64,000 bases of DNA from Bradyrhizobium sp. MOS003 (GTDB taxonomy: Bacteria; Pseudomonadota; Alphaproteobacteria; Rhizobiales; Xanthobacteraceae), in contig NZ_PYFW01000004.1 of the NCBI RefSeq assembly GCF_003020125.1, positions 248,001-312,000 of the forward strand, in the 5' to 3' direction. Made by a program: the position numbers and the translations under genes. Shown here in pieces: positions 15,744 through 24,152 of this stretch. The notes beneath the pieces are model-generated. The model was not told where the DNA came from and did not search any database. It was given only the letters and a program-made list of their open reading frames with translations. Within the stretch, counting starts at the first letter, position 1. The number at the start of each line of letters is the position of its first letter.

Positions 15744-17747
15744 GTGGCAACGCGAGCTAAGAAAACCGGCAAGGGCAAGAAGAAGGCTGCGAAGAAAGCC
15801 GTCAAGAAAGCCGCGAAGAAGGCTGTGAAAGGGCTTGCGCGCAAAGCTGCCAAGACGGGCAAGAAGGCCGCTAAGGCGAAGAAGGCTGCCGTCAAGAAGG
15901 GCGTGAAGAAGAGCGCCGCGAAGACCGTAAAGAAGGCCAGCAAGCAGGCCGCCAAGAAGTCGGCCGTCGCCAAGAAGGCGGCGAAGAAAGCGGTCAAAAA
16001 GCCGGCGAAAGCTCCCGCGAAGAAAGTGGCCAGGAAGGCCAAGGTGACTGCGGCTGCAGTGATCGCCACGCCGGCCCCTGTCGCTGCCCCGCAGGGGGCT
16101 GTTAAGCCCAAAGTGTCGAAGCCCAAAGTGTCGAAGGCTGAGGTACAGCCTGCGCCGAAGCCTGTCGCAGCTCCGCAAGTCCGCGCACCCGTTGCCGCAC
16201 CCGCGCGCGACAACGTCTTCTACATCACGACCGCCATCGCCTATCCCAACGGTGTCCCGCATATCGGCCATGCCTATGAGGCCATCGCGACCGACGTGCT
16301 GGCGCGCTTTGCGCGGCTCGACGGCAAGGACGTGTTCTTCCTGACCGGCACTGACGAGCACGGCCAGAAGATGGTGCAGACGGCCGCCGGCGAGAACATG
16401 TCCGTCTCGGCGCTCGCGACCCGCAATGCCGGTCGCTTCAAGGAGATGGACGAGCGTCTGAATGTGTCGTTCGACCGTTTCATCCGCACCACCGAGGAGC
16501 AGCATCATCGCTCCAGCCAGGAGATCTGGCGGCGGATGGAGGCCAACGGCGATATCTATGCCGACGTCTATGCCGGCTGGTATTCCGTGCGGGACGAGGC
16601 TTATTACGCCGAGGACGAGACGCGCTTAAACGATGAGGGCGTCCGGCTCGGCCCGCAGGGCACGCCGGTCGAATGGGTCGAGGAGAAGAGCTATTTCTTC
16701 CGCCTGTCGGCCTACCAGGACAAGCTGTTGCAGCTTTACGCGGATCAGCCCGACTTCATCGGGCCGGATTCCCGCAAGAACGAGGTGGTGAGCTTCGTCA
16801 AAGGCGGCCTGCGTGATCTCTCGATCTCGCGCACTACGTTCGATTGGGGCGTCAAGGTCCCCGGCGATGAAGAGCACGTGATGTATGTCTGGGTCGACGC
16901 GCTGACCAACTACATCACCGGCGTCGGTTTCCCCGACGAGAGCGACAAGAACTGGCGCTATTGGCCGGCCGATGTGCACATCATCGGCAAGGACATCATC
17001 CGTTTCCACGCAGTGTACTGGCCGGCATTCCTGCTGTCGGCGGGGATTCCGCTGCCGAAGCGGGTGTACGCCCACGGCTTCCTGTTCAGCCGGGGCGAGA
17101 AGATGTCGAAGTCGGTCGGCAACGTCGTCGATCCCTTCAACCTCGCCGACCAGTACGGCGTCGACCAGGTGCGCTATTTCTTCCTGCGCGAGGTGCCGTT
17201 CGGACAGGACGGCAATTACAACCACGAGGCCATCGTGGCGCGCATCAACGCCGACCTCGCCAACGATCTCGGCAACCTCGCGCAGCGTTCGCTGTCGATG
17301 ATCGCAAAACAGTTCAGCGGCGTGCTGCCCGAGCCCGGCGCGTTCAGCGACAACGACAAGGCGATTTTGGCGATGGCCGACGGCATGGTCGCCGCGTCCC
17401 GCGCAGCCATGGCGACGCAGCAGATCCATCACTGGCTCAACGCCGTGTGGGCCGTGGTCGCGGAGGCCAACCGCTATTTCGCAGGCGAGGCGCCGTGGGC
17501 GCTCGCCAAGACCGATCCTGTCAGGCAGAAGACGGTGCTCTACGTCACCGCCGAAGTCGTACGCCAGATCGCGATCCTGGCGCAGCCCGCGATGCCGACC
17601 GCCTCGGGATTGCTGCTCGACAGCCTCGGCATTCCCGAGACCGAGCGCACTTTCGCGATGCTCGGTGGGGACAAGCGGATCGCGCCCGGCTCGACGCTGC
17701 CGGCGCCGACGCCGGCATTCCCGCGCTATGTCGAGCCGGCGGCCTAG
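15744..17747 (+). CDS. metG: methionyl-tRNA synthetase with Lys/Ala-rich histone H1-like N-terminal extension
   Basis: 667 residues from the GTG at 15744, chosen because AAGGA lies upstream and the product then starts MATRAKKTGKGKKK; an in-frame TTG at 15717 is less likely. Residues 1 to about 105 are repeats of KKAAKKAVKK type. Residues 105-155 are a Pro/Ala linker containing a tandem KPKVSKPKVSK. The catalytic domain starts near 157 (FYITTAIAYPNGVPHIGHAY, HIGH motif about 173-176) and contains KMSKS in GEKMSKSVGNVVDPF, followed by the anticodon-binding helices. It charges tRNA-Met. Standard bacterial MetRS lacks such an N-terminus, which would be expected to bind nucleic acid electrostatically. 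The downstream tatD follows after 12 bp. Confidence 0.93.
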   Translation: MATRAKKTGKGKKKAAKKAVKKAAKKAVKGLARKAAKTGKKAAKAKKAAVKKGVKKSAAKTVKKASKQAAKKSAVAKKAAKKAVKKPAKAPAKKVARKAKVTAAAVIATPAPVAAPQGAVKPKVSKPKVSKAEVQPAPKPVAAPQVRAPVAAPARDNVFYITTAIAYPNGVPHIGHAYEAIATDVLARFARLDGKDVFFLTGTDEHGQKMVQTAAGENMSVSALATRNAGRFKEMDERLNVSFDRFIRTTEEQHHRSSQEIWRRMEANGDIYADVYAGWYSVRDEAYYAEDETRLNDEGVRLGPQGTPVEWVEEKSYFFRLSAYQDKLLQLYADQPDFIGPDSRKNEVVSFVKGGLRDLSISRTTFDWGVKVPGDEEHVMYVWVDALTNYITGVGFPDESDKNWRYWPADVHIIGKDIIRFHAVYWPAFLLSAGIPLPKRVYAHGFLFSRGEKMSKSVGNVVDPFNLADQYGVDQVRYFFLREVPFGQDGNYNHEAIVARINADLANDLGNLAQRSLSMIAKQFSGVLPEPGAFSDNDKAILAMADGMVAASRAAMATQQIHHWLNAVWAVVAEANRYFAGEAPWALAKTDPVRQKTVLYVTAEVVRQIAILAQPAMPTASGLLLDSLGIPETERTFAMLGGDKRIAPGSTLPAPTPAFPRYVEPAA

Positions 17748-17759
17748 GACCTTTGCGCG

Positions 17760-18536
17760 ATGCTTGTCGACAGCCACTGCCATCTGGATTTTCCTGACTT
17801 TGCGGAAGATCTCGACGGGATCGTGTCGCGAGCGCGCGCGGCCGGCATCGGTCGCATGGTCACGATCTCCACTCGGGTGCGAAAGCTCAATCAGCTTCTG
17901 GCCATCGCTGAGCGCTACGACGACGTCTATTGCTCGGTCGGCACTCATCCGCACAACGCGGATGAGGAGGACGGCATTTCGCCGGACGAGCTTGTTGCGT
18001 TCACGGAGCATCCCAAGGTCGTCGCGCTCGGCGAAGCCGGGCTCGATTATTTCTACGACAATGGCTCGCCGGAGGCGCAGGCGAGGGGCTTTCGCGCCCA
18101 CATTGCCGCCGCGCGCACCACCGGCCTGCCGTTGGTGATCCACACCCGCGAAGCCGACGCAGACTGCGCGCGCATCCTGGAAGAGGAGGCGGCCAAGGGA
18201 TCGTTTCGCGCCGTGCTGCATTGTTACACCGGCAGGCGCGAGCTGGCGCTGAAGGCGGTGTCGCTCGGCCTCTATATTGGCTTCACGGGCATCCTGACCT
18301 TCAAGAAATCGGAGACCTTGCGGGCGCTGGCGGCCGAATTGCCGTCCGATCGCATCCTGGTCGAAACGGACTCGCCTTATCTTGCGCCCGGCAAATTCCG
18401 GGGTAAACGCAACGAGCCCGCTTATGTGGTCGAGGTGGCGAAAGTGCTGGCCGAGACGCGCGGCGTATCGTTTGACGAGATCTCGCGCCAGACCAGCGAA
18501 AACTTCTTCCGCCTGTTTTCCAAGGTGAAGGCATAG
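17760..18536 (+). CDS. tatD: TatD family metal-dependent DNase
   Basis: 258 residues. Metal-ligand motifs are complete: DSHCHLDF at residues 4-11, the central GEAGLDYFYD, LPLVIHTREAD, and VETDSPYLAPGKFRGKRNEP near 205. TatD-type enzymes are 3'-5' exonucleases with roles in DNA turnover and repair. The order metG-tatD-MBL hydrolase is widely conserved in bacteria, which supports the call. Cytosolic; gene in the same operon as metG by spacing. Confidence 0.94.
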   Translation: MLVDSHCHLDFPDFAEDLDGIVSRARAAGIGRMVTISTRVRKLNQLLAIAERYDDVYCSVGTHPHNADEEDGISPDELVAFTEHPKVVALGEAGLDYFYDNGSPEAQARGFRAHIAAARTTGLPLVIHTREADADCARILEEEAAKGSFRAVLHCYTGRRELALKAVSLGLYIGFTGILTFKKSETLRALAAELPSDRILVETDSPYLAPGKFRGKRNEPAYVVEVAKVLAETRGVSFDEISRQTSENFFRLFSKVKA

Positions 18537-18549
18537 GACTGGGAGCCAC

Positions 18550-19347
18550 ATGACGCTGACGCTGACGATCCTGGGCTGCGGCTCTTCCGCTGGCGTGCCT
18601 CGCCCGGCACTGGGCTGGGGTGCCTGCGATCCCAGCAATCCAAAGAACCGCCGTCGCCGCTGCTCGCTGCTGGTCGAACGGACGTCCGAGCACGGCACCA
18701 CGCGCATCGTGATCGACACCTCGCCGGACCTGCGCGAGCAATTGCTCGCGACCAATGTCGATCACATCGACGCGGTATTTCTGACCCATGAGCACGCCGA
18801 CCAGACCCACGGCATGGATGATCTGCGTTCGGTCGTGATGCACATGCGCCGTCGTATCCCGACCTATTTCAACCAGTCGACGGCCAAGGACATCCTGTCG
18901 CGGTTCTCCTATTGCTTCATCTCGCCGGAGGGCAGCGACTATCCGCCGATCCTGACCCGGCATTCGATCGAGGCGGGCGAAAGCCAGACCGTTCTGGGGA
19001 AAGGCGGCGCCGTCACGATGACGGCCTTTCTGGTGCAGCACGGCAACATCCCCGCGCTCGGCTACCGCATCGGGGACGCAGCCTACACACCCGATCTCAA
19101 CGACATCCCGCGCGAGAGCTGGGGTGCGCTGGAAAACCTCGATCTCTGGATCGTCGACGGCCTGCGCTACACCAACCATGTCAGCCATTTCAGCATCAAC
19201 GACGCGCTGTCCTGGATCGAGCGGTTCAAGCCGAAGCGTGCGGTCATCACCAACATGACGGCCGACGTCGATTACGAGGTCATCCGGCAATCGCTCCCCG
19301 CAGGCGTCGTGCCCGCTTTTGACGGGCTGCGGCTGGAGACGCACTGA
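18550..19347 (+). CDS. MBL-fold metallohydrolase (PhnP-like)
   Basis: 265 residues. The metallo-beta-lactamase signature HxHxDH appears as THEHADQTHGMDDL. Further ligands are in HVSHFSINDAL and near the C-terminus. The start MTLTLTILGCGSSAGVPRPA is typical of the PhnP / cyclic-phosphodiesterase-like group that follows tatD in alphaproteobacteria. Probably hydrolyses a phosphodiester; substrate unknown. 13 bp after tatD. Confidence 0.88.
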   Translation: MTLTLTILGCGSSAGVPRPALGWGACDPSNPKNRRRRCSLLVERTSEHGTTRIVIDTSPDLREQLLATNVDHIDAVFLTHEHADQTHGMDDLRSVVMHMRRRIPTYFNQSTAKDILSRFSYCFISPEGSDYPPILTRHSIEAGESQTVLGKGGAVTMTAFLVQHGNIPALGYRIGDAAYTPDLNDIPRESWGALENLDLWIVDGLRYTNHVSHFSINDALSWIERFKPKRAVITNMTADVDYEVIRQSLPAGVVPAFDGLRLETH

Positions 19348-19519
19348 ACCTGCGGTAGAAATTCCGCCGCCGGCAGGCATAGTCCTTGCTTGCATCGGCT
19401 GCATCATGTTGATCTAACGTCTGAAAGACAGGCGTTGGGCAAGGGCGGTAGGCAGGATCGGTGACGAGCGATATTGATCGCCGGGTCGGCTGACCGCCTC
19501 TTATGAGGATGGGGATTGC

Positions 19520-20101
19520 GTGGCAGGGGACGACGTAACGACGGGAGGACCGCTGCGCCGCGCGCTGGATCTGCTTTATCTCGGGGCAGGCTACGCTGCC
19601 GGCATCTTCATGGTTGCGATCTTTGCAATCATGATGGCGATGTCGGTCGGACGCCAATTTGCGATCAACATTCCCGCCGGTGATGATTTCGCATCCTGGT
19701 GCATGGCCGCGATGGCTTTCCTCGGTCTTGCACACACCTTCAAGCGCGGAGAGATGATCCGCGTCGGCCTGCTGCTGGAGCGTCTGCACGGACGCACCAA
19801 GCAGATCGCGGAGATCGTGGCGCTCGGTATTGCCACCGCCTTCATCCTCTATTTCACCCGCTACGCGGTGCAGATGACCTACGATTCCTGGCGCTTCAAC
19901 GATGTGGCGCAGGGCGTCGTCCCGCTTCCGCTCTGGATCCCGCAGCTCGGCTTCGCCGGCGGTCTTGCGATCCTGTCGATCGCCCTCATCGATGAAATGG
20001 TCGGGGTCGTCGGCGGCAAGCGGCCGACCTACGAAAAGGGCTCACCGGACGAGACCCCGGAAGAGTTCGTCGAGCGCATCTCGCAGGGCGGCGGAGGTTG
20101 A
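19520..20101 (+). CDS. TRAP transporter small permease (DctQ family)
   Basis: 193 residues, GTG start. Four membrane helices are visible, including YAAGIFMVAIFAIMMAMSVG, the second after the SWCMAAMAFLGLAHTFKRGE motif, and two more before a hydrophilic C-terminus ending EEFVERISQGGGG. The FLGLAHTFKRGEMIRV segment is characteristic of DctQ. It forms the membrane complex with the large permease that follows, driving uptake of a carboxylate with a Na+ or H+ gradient. Overlaps or abuts the next gene, whose Shine-Dalgarno (GGAGG) is inside this gene's last codons. Confidence 0.9.
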   Translation: MAGDDVTTGGPLRRALDLLYLGAGYAAGIFMVAIFAIMMAMSVGRQFAINIPAGDDFASWCMAAMAFLGLAHTFKRGEMIRVGLLLERLHGRTKQIAEIVALGIATAFILYFTRYAVQMTYDSWRFNDVAQGVVPLPLWIPQLGFAGGLAILSIALIDEMVGVVGGKRPTYEKGSPDETPEEFVERISQGGGG

Positions 20102-20103
20102 CC

Positions 20104-21417
20104 ATGGCCAATCTCGGCATGATCGAGCTGTCGTTCGTCCTGCTCGGCGTCATGATCCTGCTGCTGGGAAGCGGCGTCTGGATCGCGGTCTCGCTGGGCC
20201 TCGTCGGCTTCGTGGCGATGGCGCTGACGACCAGTCTGCCGCTCGGCGCCGTGCTCGCGACGACGACCTGGAGCGCCAGTTCGTCCTGGACGCTGGCGGC
20301 GCTGCCGCTGTTCATCTGGATGGGCGAGATCCTCTTCCGCACCAAATTGTCGGAGGAAATGTTCCGGGGCCTGTCGCCCTGGGTTCAGTGGCTGCCCGGG
20401 CGTCTGACCCATGTGAACGTGATCGGTTGCGGCATCTTCGCGGCGGTCTCGGGCTCTTCAGCGGCGACCTGTGCGACCATCGGCAAGATCGCGCTGCCCG
20501 AGCTCGACAAGCGCGGCTACGACAAGGGCCTGAGCCTGGGATCGCTTGCGGGCTCAGGCACGCTCGGCCTCCTGATCCCGCCGTCGATCCCGATGGTGGT
20601 CTACGCCGTCACGGCGAATGTCTCGGTGCTCCAGGTGTTCCTCGGCGGCTTCCTGCCGGGCGTGCTCGTGATGGTGCTCTATTCGGGCTACATCATCATC
20701 TGGTCGCTGCTCAATCCCAACAAGGTTCCGCCGCGCGATCCGCCGATGCCGTTCCGACAGAAGCTGCGCGAGTCGGCGCGGCTTGCGCCCTGCCTGCTGC
20801 TGATCCTGGCGGTGTTCCTTTCGCTCGTGCTCGGCTTTGCGACCGCCACGGAATGCGCAGCGTGGGGTGTTACGGGCGCGTTGCTGCTGGCGTGGTGGAG
20901 CGGCACGCTCACGCGCAAGAACTTCCTCGAGAGCATCATGAGCGCAACGCGCCTGACCTGCATGATCATGCTGATCCTGGCAGGCGCGGCGTACACCACG
21001 GCTGCGATGGCCTATACCGGCATTCCGGCGGCACTCGCCACCTGGGTCCAGGGGCAGCAGCTTACGCCGGGCATGCTCGCGCTGTATCTGAGCATCATGT
21101 ACATCATCCTGGGCTGCCTGATCGACGGCATCTCGATGATCGTCCTGACCGCCGTCATCGTGCTGCCGATGGTCAGGCAGGCCGGTCTCGACCTGGTCTG
21201 GTTCGGCGTCTACCTCATCATCCACGTCGAGATGGCGCAGATCACGCCGCCGGTCGGATTCAATCTGTTCGTGCTGCAGAACATGAGCGGACGCGACACG
21301 TTCACGGTTGCGCGCGCGGCGTTTCCGTTCTTCGTCCTGCTGCTCGCCGCGGTGTTCATCATCACGGAGTATCCGCAGATCGTGATGTTCTTGCCCAAGC
21401 TCGCTTTCCCAGACTGA
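20104..21417 (+). CDS. TRAP transporter large permease (DctM family)
   Basis: 437 residues from the ATG at 20104, preceded by GCGGAGG at 7 bases; a TTG two codons earlier is in frame. About 12 hydrophobic helices. Family landmarks are AAVSGSSAATCATIGKIALP, then GSLAGSGTLGLLIPPSIPMV, then IDGISMIVLTAVIVLP and ITPPVGFNLFVLQ. It is the ion-coupled channel subunit of a TRAP importer in the inner membrane. Second gene of dctQ-dctM-dctP. Confidence 0.95.
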   Translation: MANLGMIELSFVLLGVMILLLGSGVWIAVSLGLVGFVAMALTTSLPLGAVLATTTWSASSSWTLAALPLFIWMGEILFRTKLSEEMFRGLSPWVQWLPGRLTHVNVIGCGIFAAVSGSSAATCATIGKIALPELDKRGYDKGLSLGSLAGSGTLGLLIPPSIPMVVYAVTANVSVLQVFLGGFLPGVLVMVLYSGYIIIWSLLNPNKVPPRDPPMPFRQKLRESARLAPCLLLILAVFLSLVLGFATATECAAWGVTGALLLAWWSGTLTRKNFLESIMSATRLTCMIMLILAGAAYTTAAMAYTGIPAALATWVQGQQLTPGMLALYLSIMYIILGCLIDGISMIVLTAVIVLPMVRQAGLDLVWFGVYLIIHVEMAQITPPVGFNLFVLQNMSGRDTFTVARAAFPFFVLLLAAVFIITEYPQIVMFLPKLAFPD

Positions 21418-21448
21418 GCGTATTCAATCGAATGTGAGGAGAAGTCCG

Positions 21449-22426
21449 ATGATATCTCGTTTATTCCGCGCGTCCTTGGCCGCGGGCATTATGGCGATTG
21501 CGACCCCCGCCTTGGCCCAGACCAAATGGAATCTGCCGGCGGCTTATCCGGCGGACAATCCGCACTCCGAAAATCTCGTCGCCTTCGCCAAGGACGTCGA
21601 TGCCGCGACCTCCGGCAAGCTCCAGATCACGGTTCATCCCGGCGCCTCTCTGTTCAAGGCACCGGACATCAAGCGCGCGGTGATGACCGGGCAGGCGCAG
21701 ATGGGCGAGGTGCTGCTCTCGATCCACGAGAACGAGGATCCGCTGTACGGCATCGACGTCGTCCCGTTCCTTGCGACCAGCTTCCCGGACGCGATGAAGC
21801 TGTATCAGGCCTCCAAGCCCGCGATCGCCAAGAAGCTCGATGCGCAGGGCCTCAAGCTGCTGTTCGTGGTGCCGTGGGCGCCGCAGGGGGTCTACGTCAA
21901 CAAGCCGCTCGCCACGATCGAAGACATGAAGGGCCTGAAATGGCGGGCCTATAACGTCGGTACCGCACGCATCGGCGAACTGGTCGGCGCGCAGTCGGTC
22001 ACGATCCAGGCTGCGGAACTGCCGCAGGCGCTCGCGACCGGCGTGGTGAATTCCTTCATGTCGTCGGGCGGCACGGGCTACGACGCGAAGGCGTGGGAGT
22101 CGCTGAAGTACTTCTATGACGTGCAGGCCTGGATTCCCAAGGACTACACCTTCGTCAACAAGGCCGCGTTCGACGCGCTCGACAAGCCGACCCAGGAGGC
22201 CATTCTCAAGGCGGCGGCAACGGCGGAGACCCGTGGCTGGAAGGCCTGGCAGGACAAGAGCACCTGGTACATCGATCAGCTCAAGGCTAAAGGCATGACG
22301 GTCGAGCCGCCGAGCCCGGCGTTGAAGGCCGGCTTCCAGAAGATCGGCGAACAACTCACGACCGACTGGCTCAAGAAGGCGGGGGCCGATGGCGAGGCCG
22401 TGGTCGACGCCTACAAGAAGATGTGA
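21449..22426 (+). CDS. TRAP transporter substrate-binding protein (DctP family)
   Basis: 325 residues from the ATG at 21449, with GAGGAG 7 bases upstream. Sec signal peptide MISRLFRASLAAGIM... cleaved at ALA|QT. The mature protein has the DctP pattern: TKWNLPAAYPADNPHSENLV at its start, FKAPDIKRAVMTGQAQMGEV, a central LKWRAYNVG with the Arg that usually binds the substrate carboxylate, and LPQALATGVVNSFMSS. Captures a carboxylate in the periplasm for the DctQM pair upstream. Ligand not predictable. Followed by a strong hairpin. Confidence 0.93.
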   Translation: MISRLFRASLAAGIMAIATPALAQTKWNLPAAYPADNPHSENLVAFAKDVDAATSGKLQITVHPGASLFKAPDIKRAVMTGQAQMGEVLLSIHENEDPLYGIDVVPFLATSFPDAMKLYQASKPAIAKKLDAQGLKLLFVVPWAPQGVYVNKPLATIEDMKGLKWRAYNVGTARIGELVGAQSVTIQAAELPQALATGVVNSFMSSGGTGYDAKAWESLKYFYDVQAWIPKDYTFVNKAAFDALDKPTQEAILKAAATAETRGWKAWQDKSTWYIDQLKAKGMTVEPPSPALKAGFQKIGEQLTTDWLKKAGADGEAVVDAYKKM

Positions 22427-22433
22427 AACCATC

Positions 22434-22468
22434 GTCTTCCGCCCGCCATGCTCGTGCGGGCGGAAGAC
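22434..22468. terminator. bidirectional hairpin between convergent operons
   Basis: GTCTTCCGCCCGC (22434-22446) and GCGGGCGGAAGAC (22456-22468) form a perfect 13-bp stem with a 9-base loop. Only a short TTT follows on the plus strand. It lies between the ends of the convergent dctP and acyl-CoA ligase genes, where an intrinsic terminator for both is expected. Confidence 0.8.
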
Positions 22469-22481
22469 TTTCAGACGATGT

Positions 22482-24131
22482 TCAGGCCGTGATCGCTTTG
22501 GCTGATCCGACCTCGTTGCGCAGCAGGAATTTCTGGATCTTGCCCGTGGACGTTTTCGGGATGGGCCCGAACACGACGGCCTTCGGCGTCTTGAAGCCCG
22601 ACATGTGGCTGCGGCAGAACGCGATGATGTCGGCTTCGCTGGCGGTCGCGCCGTCCTTCAGTTCGACGAAGGCGCAGGGCACTTCACCCCATTTCGGATC
22701 GGGCTTTGCCACCACGGCGGCGAAGAGCACGGCCGGGTGCTTGTAGAGGATGTCCTCGACCTCGACGGAGGAGATGTTCTCGCCGCCGGAGATGATGATG
22801 TCCTTGGAGCGGTCTTTGATGATGACGTAGCCGTGCTCGTCGAGCACGCCGAGATCGCCGGTGTGAAACCAGCCGCCTTCGAAAGCTTCCTTGGTCGCTT
22901 TCTCGTTCTTGAGATAACCCTTCATCACGATGTTGCCGCGGAACATGACCTCGCCGATGGTCTCGCCGTCGCGCGGCACCTGCCGCATGGTCTGCGGATC
23001 GATGACGGTGACGCCTTCCTCGAGCGGGTAGGGCACGCCCTGCCGGCGCTTCATGCGCGCGCGTTCGGCCGGCGGGAGCTCGTCCCAGCCGGGCTGCTCG
23101 GCGCAGACGGAGGCGGGGCCGTAGACCTCGGTCAGGCCGTACACGTGTGTCAGCTTGATGCCGATGCTCTCGGCGCCTTCGAGCACGGCGACCGGCGGCG
23201 CGGCGCCCGCGATCAGGCCGACGACGCGGCGCGCGGCGTTGCCCTTGGGCGCATCGGGGGCGTTGATCAGCACATTATACACGATCGGCGCACCGCACAT
23301 GTGGGTGACGCCGTGTTGCTTGATCAGTTCGAAGATCCTGGTCGGCTCGACCTTGCGCAGGCAGACATTGATGCCGGCCGCGGCCGCGATGGTCCAGGGG
23401 AAGCACCAGCCGTTGCAATGGAACATCGGCAGCGTCCAGAGATAGACCGGATGCTGGCCGAGTTGGCCTGCAAGAATGTTGCTGACCGCGTTGAGATAGG
23501 CGCCGCGGTGATGGGTGACGACGCCCTTGGGATTTCCGGTCGTGCCCGAGGTGTAGCTCAGCGCGATCGCGTCCCATTCGTCGCTCGGCGTGATCGCCGC
23601 GAAATCGGAGTCGCCTTGCGCAACCGCCGCCTCATATTCGATCTCGCCGATGCGGCTGCCACCCTTGAACGATGCATCGTCGACATCGACCACCAAAGGC
23701 TTCGTGCCCGTCATCTGCGCCAGCGCATCGGTGATCACGCCCGAAAACTCGGGATCGACCAGGATGATCTTCGCGCCGCCGTGATCGAGCTGGAATGCGA
23801 TCGAGGGCGCATCGAGGCGGATGTTGAGCGCGTTGAGCACGGCGCCGGTCATGGGCACGGCGAAATGCGCCTCGTTCATCGCCGGGATGTTCGGCAGCAT
23901 CGCAGCCACGGTATCGCCGACGCCGATGCCCTTGCGCGCGAGCCAGGACGCAAAGCGCTTGCAGCGCTCATGGGTCTGCGCCCAGGTGAAGCTGCGGCCC
24001 TCATAGACCGTGCTGACATGATCGGGATAGACGGCGGCGCTGCGCGCGAGGAAGCTCAAGGGACTGAGCGGAACGTAATTGGCGGGCGTCTTGTCGAGAC
24101 CGATATGGTACTGGTTTTGCCGCTCACTCAT
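22482..24131 (-). CDS. acyl-CoA synthetase (AMP-dependent ligase)
   Basis: 549 residues from the ATG at 24131, with GGAGGG 5 bases upstream; a GTG two codons earlier is in frame. ANL superfamily motifs are complete: YTSGTTGNPKGVVTHHR (P-loop) near residue 185, YGLTEVYGPASV near 315, and GWFHTGDLGVLDEHGYVIIKDRSKD with IISGGENIS. The catalytic Lys lies near the end in PKTSTGKIQKF. It forms an acyl-CoA from a free acid with ATP. The gene follows the dctP-dctQM transporter genes on the same strand with 22 bp spacing, so it probably activates the acid that this TRAP system imports. Chain length is not predictable; size and HHRGAY motif fit medium-chain or aromatic acids. Confidence 0.93.
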   Translation of the reverse strand: MSERQNQYHIGLDKTPANYVPLSPLSFLARSAAVYPDHVSTVYEGRSFTWAQTHERCKRFASWLARKGIGVGDTVAAMLPNIPAMNEAHFAVPMTGAVLNALNIRLDAPSIAFQLDHGGAKIILVDPEFSGVITDALAQMTGTKPLVVDVDDASFKGGSRIGEIEYEAAVAQGDSDFAAITPSDEWDAIALSYTSGTTGNPKGVVTHHRGAYLNAVSNILAGQLGQHPVYLWTLPMFHCNGWCFPWTIAAAAGINVCLRKVEPTRIFELIKQHGVTHMCGAPIVYNVLINAPDAPKGNAARRVVGLIAGAAPPVAVLEGAESIGIKLTHVYGLTEVYGPASVCAEQPGWDELPPAERARMKRRQGVPYPLEEGVTVIDPQTMRQVPRDGETIGEVMFRGNIVMKGYLKNEKATKEAFEGGWFHTGDLGVLDEHGYVIIKDRSKDIIISGGENISSVEVEDILYKHPAVLFAAVVAKPDPKWGEVPCAFVELKDGATASEADIIAFCRSHMSGFKTPKAVVFGPIPKTSTGKIQKFLLRNEVGSAKAITA

Positions 24132-24152
24132 CGACACCCTCCGTCAAACGCC

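Noticed and set aside
16626..18755. 709-codon open frame antisense to metG and tatD
   Set aside because: Overlaps two certain genes; composition is the mirror of their codons (Arg/His/Asp-rich) and no domain is recognisable.
19902..21437. 511-codon frame overlapping dctM in another phase
   Set aside because: Arg-rich translation without membrane helices; DctM motifs are in the other frame.
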